Source: Thiotrichaceae bacterium | Lineage (GTDB): Bacteria; Pseudomonadota; Gammaproteobacteria; Thiotrichales; Thiotrichaceae | NCBI GenBank assembly: GCA_024762625.1 | Contig: JANTHA010000044.1 | Coordinates: 1-11,296, forward strand | Length of the DNA: 11,296 bases | Direction of reading: 5' to 3' | Shown here: in pieces, positions 7,489 to 11,296 of the stretch | How positions within the stretch are numbered: the stretch's first letter is position 1 | How the letters are laid out: every line of letters starts with the position of its first letter | Position numbers and translations under genes: made by a program | Notes under the pieces: generated by a model | Databases searched by the model: none | What the model was told of the DNA's origin: nothing | What the model saw: the letters and a program-made list of their open reading frames with translations, nothing else

Positions 7489-8349
7489 TCAAGTTTCTTT
7501 TTCAGTTTCCTTGTCTTTTACAGCTGCTTCTTTATTATTATTTATATCATTATCTGACAACTGGCTGGCTCTATCGCCTTTCTCAGTGCTTTTCGACAAT
7601 GTGCGTAGATAATTAAAAGGTCCGGACAATGCATAAACCAAAAACACCAGAAACAGCACTTTGGCTGGATCAATCGCAATCAGTGAATACACCAGTATCA
7701 CCACCAGGATCGCTAGATGCGGCACCTTGTTCTTGAAATCAAAATCCTTGAAACTATTGTACTTGATGTTACTGACCATCAGCAATCCAGCGCTGATAAT
7801 CATGATCAGTGCGGGAATCTGCACGCTTTTCCCTTCAAACCCCATATCATGAAACGTCCACACCATGCCGACGACTATCGCTGCGGCTGAAGGACTCGGC
7901 AAACCGATGAAATATCGTTTGTCTACGTCTTCTATCTGCACATTGAAACGCGCCAGTCGCAAGGCGGCGCAAGCCACATAAATAAACGCGGCCATCCAGC
8001 CCACCTTGCCCCAGCTAAGACTGACTTCGCGCATATCCGCAAGCGCCCACTGATACATCACCAGACCTGGCGCAAGGCCAAATGAAATCAAGTCAGAAAG
8101 GCTATCATACTGTTCGCCAAATTCCGATTGTGTATTCGTCCAGCGAGCCACCCTGCCATCCAGCCCGTCCAGAATCATGGCGACAAAAACGCCAATGGCT
8201 GCAATTTCAAACTTGTCGTTCATACCCGCTACAATCGCGTAAAAACCACTGAATAATGCGGCGGTAGTGACCAGATTGGGCAATAAATAAACGCCCTTGC
8301 GCGGTGATTTGTTTGTTGAATTCTTTTTCATTGTGCTGAATCGTAACAT
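7489..8349 (-). CDS. pssA: CDP-diacylglycerol--serine O-phosphatidyltransferase
   Basis: PssA makes phosphatidylserine from CDP-diacylglycerol and serine at the inner membrane, the precursor of phosphatidylethanolamine. The CDP-alcohol phosphotransferase motif D-x2-DG-x2-AR-x8-G-x3-D-x3-D is intact (DGLDGRVARW, then G, D and D in GEQYDSLSD). Numbered from the ATG at 8349, the motif aspartates are 61, 64, 82 and 86. Several hydrophobic helices surround it, and the C-terminus is a charged, Lys/Glu/Asp-rich tail. This is the subclass II (integral-membrane) form of Gram-positive and many proteobacterial species, not the E. coli peripheral enzyme. The start is uncertain: TTG 8358, ATG 8349 or ATG 8331 (MKKNSTNKSPRKG) are all in frame, none has a clear Shine-Dalgarno, and family length favours 8331 or 8349. 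leuA follows on the same strand, an arrangement common in beta- and gammaproteobacteria, often with ilvC. Confidence 0.95.
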   Translation of the reverse strand: MLRFSTMKKNSTNKSPRKGVYLLPNLVTTAALFSGFYAIVAGMNDKFEIAAIGVFVAMILDGLDGRVARWTNTQSEFGEQYDSLSDLISFGLAPGLVMYQWALADMREVSLSWGKVGWMAAFIYVACAALRLARFNVQIEDVDKRYFIGLPSPSAAAIVVGMVWTFHDMGFEGKSVQIPALIMIISAGLLMVSNIKYNSFKDFDFKNKVPHLAILVVILVYSLIAIDPAKVLFLVFLVYALSGPFNYLRTLSKSTEKGDRASQLSDNDINNNKEAAVKDKETEKET

Positions 8350-8369
8350 ATCGGACAAGGCTCAAACAG

Positions 8370-8397
8370 GTTTTATAAAACAGCTTGCAAACAAGCT
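8370..8397. repeat. Two adjacent palindromes in the pssA / 8473 divergent intergenic region
   Basis: GTTTTATAAAAC (8370-8381) is a perfect 12-bp palindrome. It abuts a hairpin AGCTTG-CAAA-CAAGCT (8382-8397) with perfect 6-bp arms. The genes on either side diverge, so a terminator is not expected; the pair may be an operator, with TATAAA serving as a -10-like element in either direction. No matching -35 box is evident. Confidence 0.45.
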
Positions 8398-8472
8398 TCT
8401 TTCGCCTGATGTTTTGCCACATCCTGAGTCTGATCTTTAGCCTCTTACCTGTTTATCTGATACGATTTAAAC

Positions 8473-9048
8473 ATGAACAAATTACCCGACAAGCAACAAC
8501 AAATCTTACAGGTGCACGCCAGCCTGATCAGGCTGGTTGTCGATGCGATCAATAATCCTCAATTACGGCCGCAGTTACACAATGCGCTAAAAATAAGCGC
8601 CGACAACGGCTGGCAAAATCTGGTATTGCGAATCTATAAAATAATGGAGGGCGAGCGTTCAGAAAGTTTACTTAACAATCTTGATGACGAGGACAGGGTG
8701 ATTATCGACGCCATATTGCGCGGTATACAAAACCCGGCCTCACTGCCCGAAGCTGGCAAAAACTCTGGTGCAAACAAGGCTGATGAAGCAATGGCTGCTC
8801 CTGGCATCGCGCATATGATTCATCAAGCCAGCACAGGCAACACTCAGGCGTTGACGCTACTTTCCCACATGAGCGAACAAATGAGTCAGGCAGGCGGTGA
8901 TATGACCTTGCTTGCCGGCATCATGAAAAAATTGATTGATGGCGAGAGAGACCCGCAAGTTCTCGCCAAAGGCATGGATGAAAAAGGGGTAAAACTGGTT
9001 AATGGCATCTTGCTCGAGCTAGACAAACTTCGGCAATCGCTTAACTAG
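8473..9048 (+). CDS. Uncharacterised helical protein with internal duplication
   Basis: I do not recognise this 191-residue protein. It lacks a signal peptide, membrane helices and cysteines, and is predicted by eye to be almost wholly alpha-helical and soluble. Two segments about 97 residues apart look related. Residues 36-86 contain IYKIMEGER, then LDDEDRVIIDAIL; residues 132-185 contain IMKKLIDGER, then MDEKGVKLVNGIL. The GER triplets fall at 60-62 and 157-159, and an Ala/Gly-rich, less conserved linker (about 88-106) separates the halves. The protein may therefore be a two-repeat helical bundle. The ATG at 8473 has no Shine-Dalgarno but follows TGATACGAT (8458-8466), an extended -10-like sequence, so a very short or absent 5' UTR is possible. 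It is divergent from pssA and convergent with the polysaccharide lipoprotein gene, so context gives no functional clue. Confidence 0.85.
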   Translation: MNKLPDKQQQILQVHASLIRLVVDAINNPQLRPQLHNALKISADNGWQNLVLRIYKIMEGERSESLLNNLDDEDRVIIDAILRGIQNPASLPEAGKNSGANKADEAMAAPGIAHMIHQASTGNTQALTLLSHMSEQMSQAGGDMTLLAGIMKKLIDGERDPQVLAKGMDEKGVKLVNGILLELDKLRQSLN

Positions 9049-9066
9049 GCTCACATAAATTCAATC

Positions 9067-9091
9067 AAAAAAAACGGGCCAGAAGGCCCGT
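9067..9091 (-). terminator. Rho-independent terminator for the galE-lipoprotein transcript
   Basis: Read on the minus strand, ACGGGCC-TTCT-GGCCCGT (9091-9074) is a perfect 7-bp GC-rich stem with a 4-nt loop, followed directly by seven more T (9073-9067). It lies about 130 nt beyond the stop of the minus-strand export lipoprotein gene and is the clearest intrinsic terminator in the window. Confidence 0.9.
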
Positions 9092-9101
9092 GAATGATTT
9101 G

Positions 9102-9125
9102 ATCGCTTAAGCGATTTCTTTTTGT
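9102..9125 (+). terminator. Rho-independent terminator for the 8473-9048 gene
   Basis: ATCGC-TTAA-GCGAT (9102-9115) forms a perfect 5-bp stem followed by TTCTTTTTG on the plus strand. It is about 55 nt past the stop of the plus-strand helical protein gene. Together with the neighbouring minus-strand terminator it makes a paired, opposite-facing arrangement between convergent genes. The rest of 9126-9223 is AT-rich with no feature I can support. Confidence 0.65.
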
Positions 9126-9223
9126 TGTTAGCGAGACCAATATTACAAGGTTTTAGCTGACCACAAACTGAACCGCTTCAAGAAATTAATCATATAATGA
9201 AAAAACAAATTTAAAACACAAAA

Positions 9224-9940
9224 TCAATAACGCAACACGCCTAAAGGCGCTGTCACTGCAGGTATATATTCAAGAATTTTTTTCTCCCTTACCTTGGCGC
9301 TGTCTTTCAACACAACTATCCGGTCATCACTGCGCAACACCGGATCCGCCAACTTGCCTAACCTGATTAAATCGAGACTTACTGAATGCTTTGAACCATC
9401 GCGATAAAGCAAAACATTGCGTGTATTGGCAAGATCGGTCAAGCCCTGGGACAAAGCAATAGCCTGCAAGAAACTGAGATTCCCTTTAATCGGGTACACG
9501 CCCGGCATCCTGACCTCTCCTTCCACGGTGACGCGTTTAAAAATAGCTTTATCGGTGCGAGTAATACTGACTTTAGGATCCTGCATGTATTTTTTCAGTT
9601 TTGCGGTAATCGTTTTTTCAGCCTGACCAATTGTCAAACCCTGCACCTTGATTGTTCCGATAAGTGGAAGAGAGATGGTTCCATTAGCTTCTACCGTGAG
9701 TTTCTTTGCGGATAAATCAGGCACTTTGAAAACATTCACATCCAGCACATCCTGGGGAGCGATTAAATCCGAAACAGACACCGTGGGTTGATAGGCGACG
9801 CGTTGCACTGGAGCCTTGTTCAAGGTCTCGATCGACTGCTTCGCGCGGGCTTCCGCCAGGGGTGAATATTGTGGCGATTGACTGCTGCAAGCGCTAAGTA
9901 AAACAATAAAAGAAAGAGGTAATAAATATGCGTATTTCAC
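9224..9940 (-). CDS. Polysaccharide export outer-membrane lipoprotein (OPX / Wza-like, SLBB domain)
   Basis: The protein probably helps to export an extracellular or capsular polysaccharide across the outer membrane. It starts with a lipoprotein signal peptide ending in the lipobox LSAC (Cys18), with Ser at +2, consistent with outer-membrane sorting. A polysaccharide biosynthesis/export domain covers about 58-126 (DVLDVNVFKVPDLS, then an SLPLIG strand and a DPKVSIT strand). An SLBB-type domain follows at about 136-185 (VTVEGEVRMPGVYPIKGNLS). At 238 residues it is shorter than Wza, and I see no clear C-terminal amphipathic membrane helix, so it resembles the smaller OPX class. The start is GTG (9940-9938), placed there because the signal peptide begins at once; only a weak AAGG lies upstream. 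It follows galE by 57 nt on the same strand, probably in one transcript. Confidence 0.92.
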   Translation of the reverse strand: MKYAYLLPLSFIVLLSACSSQSPQYSPLAEARAKQSIETLNKAPVQRVAYQPTVSVSDLIAPQDVLDVNVFKVPDLSAKKLTVEANGTISLPLIGTIKVQGLTIGQAEKTITAKLKKYMQDPKVSITRTDKAIFKRVTVEGEVRMPGVYPIKGNLSFLQAIALSQGLTDLANTRNVLLYRDGSKHSVSLDLIRLGKLADPVLRSDDRIVVLKDSAKVREKKILEYIPAVTAPLGVLRY

Positions 9941-9998
9941 GAGTAAAGCCTTTTTAGTAGTTTTATAATTATTGGTTTAAAGCCAGTTTGATCAAATA

Positions 9999-11102
9999 TT
10001 AAGCAACAACTGATCGTTTTTTAAGCGTTTTCTGCGTCAAAGCATCATTATAGCCGACAGCCGGATTACCTGGGGCAGTCATTTCATTCGTATAACCTTG
10101 CGGGTTATTACTCTGCCAGCGCCAGGTGTCATCACACATTTCCTGAATGCCGTATTGCGCCTCCCAGCCCAGCAACTCCTTCGCCAGATGCGTATCGGCG
10201 TAACAGCAAGCAATATCGCCAGGACGCCGTTCGACAATCCGGTATTTTATTTCTCTGCCGGAAGCATCGGCAAAGGCCTTGACCATCTCCAGCACAGAAT
10301 AGCCCTTCCCGGTGCCCAGATTAACCGTGTAAAGATTATCAACCTTGTCATTTTCAAATGCCTGCAACGCCTTGACATGCCCTTTGGCGAGGTCGACCAC
10401 ATGGATATAATCGCGAACGCCGGTTCCATCAGGCGTCGGATAATCGCCGCCAAACACAGATAATTGCTCCAGGCGACCCACCGCCACCTGAGAAATATAA
10501 GGCATCAGATTGTTGGGGATGTCGTTCGGATCTTCGCCGATCAAGCCGCTCTTATGCGCGCCAACCGGATTAAAGTAGCGCAACAAGCCAATATTCCATT
10601 GATCATCGGCAACATAAATATCCTGCAGAATTTCTTCAATATGCAATTTGGAGCGCCCATAGGGATTAGTCGCGCTGACCGGAAAATCCTCGGTAATCGG
10701 AACCGTAGCCGGGTCGCCGTATACAGTCGCAGATGAACTAAAAATAATACGTTTAACATGATTGCGTTGCATCGCGTTAAACAGACAAACACTGCCCGAG
10801 ATATTATTATCATAATATTTGAAAGGCTCAGCAACCGATTCGCCTACTGCCTTTAAACCGGCAAAATGAATCACGCCGTAAATATCATATTCTGAGAAAA
10901 TCCGGTCGAGAATCTCAGGGTCGCGAATATCGCCTTCAAAAAAGGGAACTGTCTCTCCAGTAATCTGTTTAACCCGATCCAGCGAAATAGTGGAAGAATT
11001 ACATAGATTATCAAGCACAATAGGCTTGAATCCTGCTTCAATTAATTCAATGCATGTGTGGGAACCGATATAACCAGCTCCGCCCGTTACTAATATATTC
11101 AT
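9999..11102 (-). CDS. galE: UDP-glucose 4-epimerase
   Basis: GalE interconverts UDP-glucose and UDP-galactose (extended short-chain dehydrogenase fold with bound NAD), in galactose use and sugar-nucleotide supply for surface polysaccharides. The NAD motif GGAGYIG is at residues 7-13. The catalytic site has Ser124 in [10 protein letters not shown] and the Y-x3-K pair Tyr148/Lys152 in NPYGRSK. The region [18 protein letters not shown] and the C-terminal [11 protein letters not shown] segment are typical. At 367 residues it is about 28 residues longer than the usual 338 because of a tail after the conserved end, finishing in a basic stretch ([10 protein letters not shown]). The export lipoprotein gene lies downstream, suggesting a role in exopolysaccharide synthesis, though a housekeeping role cannot be excluded. 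The ATG has no Shine-Dalgarno; upstream sequence is AT-rich, with TATTAA nine nt before the ATG. Confidence 0.96.
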   Translation of the reverse strand: MNILVTGGAGYIGSHTCIELIEAGFKPIVLDNLCNSSTISLDRVKQITGETVPFFEGDIRDPEILDRIFSEYDIYGVIHFAGLKAVGESVAEPFKYYDNNISGSVCLFNAMQRNHVKRIIFSSSATVYGDPATVPITEDFPVSATNPYGRSKLHIEEILQDIYVADDQWNIGLLRYFNPVGAHKSGLIGEDPNDIPNNLMPYISQVAVGRLEQLSVFGGDYPTPDGTGVRDYIHVVDLAKGHVKALQAFENDKVDNLYTVNLGTGKGYSVLEMVKAFADASGREIKYRIVERRPGDIACCYADTHLAKELLGWEAQYGIQEMCDDTWRWQSNNPQGYTNEMTAPGNPAVGYNDALTQKTLKKRSVVA

Positions 11103-11111
11103 AGTTTTATT

Positions 11112-11140
11112 TTAATATTTTTTGTTTACGATGAACACAA
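11112..11140 (-). promoter_or_regulatory. Weak putative promoter for galE
   Basis: On the minus strand, TTGTGT is followed after 17 nt by TATTAA, which lies nine nt before the galE ATG. Both boxes match the sigma70 consensus only partly (three and four of six bases), and the region is so AT-rich that chance matches are likely. If used, it would leave almost no 5' UTR. Confidence 0.25.
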
Positions 11141-11155
11141 GATAACCGTTTGATT

Positions 11156-11192
11156 AAAAAATAGCCAGATATTGACGAACTATCCGGCTATT
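11156..11192 (-). terminator. Rho-independent terminator for the gene entering from the right edge
   Basis: Arms AATAGCC (11160-11166) and GGCTATT (11186-11192) pair perfectly. After one A-C mismatch the stem continues with GATA/TATC around a 9-nt loop. On the minus strand the hairpin runs into six T (11161-11156), so it ends transcription coming from the right, about 33 nt after the stop of the Lys-rich gene, and insulates galE. Confidence 0.8.
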
Positions 11193-11224
11193 CTGTCTAT
11201 TTTCTCCGATAAACACCAGCAGTA

Positions 11225-11296
11225 TTAATCCTTTTTCTTGGACTTTGATTTTTTTGCTTTTGTTTTCTTGTCTTTTTTCTTTGATTTTTTCTTGTC
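11225..11296 (-). CDS. Lysine-rich C-terminal tail of an unidentified protein (5' part outside window)
   Basis: On the minus strand, one frame reads 23 residues made almost entirely of Lys with spaced Asp, Ser, Thr and Ala (for example KKKSKKKDKKTKAKKSKSKK), ending in TAA at 11227-11225. A strong terminator follows about 33 nt later, which supports this frame and stop. The other two frames are also open here because of the low-complexity A/G composition, so frame choice is an inference. Such basic tails occur on DNA-, RNA- or polyanion-binding proteins, but the domain that would identify this one is not in the window. Confidence 0.5.
   Translation of the reverse strand, partial: DKKKSKKKDKKTKAKKSKSKKKD

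Noticed and set aside
7490..7492. TTG overlapping the pssA stop as start of a 66-residue leader peptide
   Set aside because: Translational coupling is possible, but there is no Shine-Dalgarno, and an in-frame ATG at 7456 is a simpler choice; kept only as an alternative.
9987..9996. TTTGATCAAA palindrome between galE and the lipoprotein gene
   Set aside because: It is a short AT-rich palindrome, likely by chance; no hairpin with a U tract or clear promoter goes with it.
10098..10736. Two plus-strand frames opposite galE (10098-10463 and 10464-10736)
   Set aside because: Both are antisense shadows of conserved galE codons, with no start context or family motif.
11225..11296. The other two open minus-strand frames at the right edge
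   Set aside because: One ends at TAG about 30 nt later and the other runs through the terminator hairpin; the Lys/Asp/Ser frame with a stop before the terminator is the most coherent.
1..11296. CRISPR arrays, tRNA or rRNA genes, insertion sequences and prophage genes
   Set aside because: No spaced direct repeats, cloverleaf sequences, transposase or integrase motifs, or terminal inverted repeats were seen.

Overview
The window is chromosomal DNA from a Gram-negative proteobacterium, most likely gamma- or betaproteobacterial. The evidence is an outer-membrane polysaccharide-export lipoprotein, a pssA-leuA neighbourhood typical of these classes, a class-4 uracil-DNA glycosylase with the N-terminus usual in proteobacteria, and a TgpA-type transglutaminase. 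Base composition looks moderate and fairly even. I see no insertion sequences, tRNA or rRNA genes, CRISPR arrays or phage genes. I cannot name the genus from sequence alone.

Layout. (1) 1-1666, plus strand: the 3' part of a membrane transglutaminase (TgpA/DUF3488 type), cut by the left edge. (2) 1788-3311, minus: a CZB-like zinc-binding domain followed by a coiled coil of about 310 residues without Gly or Pro. (3) 3461-4690, plus: a BaiN/YhiN/HI0933-type flavoprotein. Its stop codon overlaps that of a convergent uracil-DNA glycosylase (4687-5517, minus). (4) 5562-8349, minus: pssA, then a leucine-rich leader peptide, then leuA, with the glycosylase downstream of leuA, probably in one transcriptional direction. 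(5) 8473-9048, plus: an unrecognised all-helical protein with an internal duplication. (6) 9074-9125: back-to-back terminators between convergent genes. (7) 9224-11102, minus: galE followed by a polysaccharide-export lipoprotein gene. (8) 11156-11192: a strong terminator-like hairpin, then the lysine-rich C-terminal tail of a minus-strand gene cut by the right edge.

How the genes relate. LeuA makes the first committed intermediate of leucine synthesis. The 331-nt gap upstream of it encodes a small peptide ending in eight consecutive leucines and a proline, followed by mutually exclusive RNA pairings. This looks like a leucine-sensing leader inserted between pssA and leuA. GalE supplies UDP-galactose and the lipoprotein fits export of a surface polysaccharide, so this pair is probably the edge of an exopolysaccharide locus. 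The other genes look like independent units.

The points most worth a second look are the leu leader, the CZB/coiled-coil protein with its displaced cysteine and a dyad inside its putative promoter spacer, and the duplicated helical protein.
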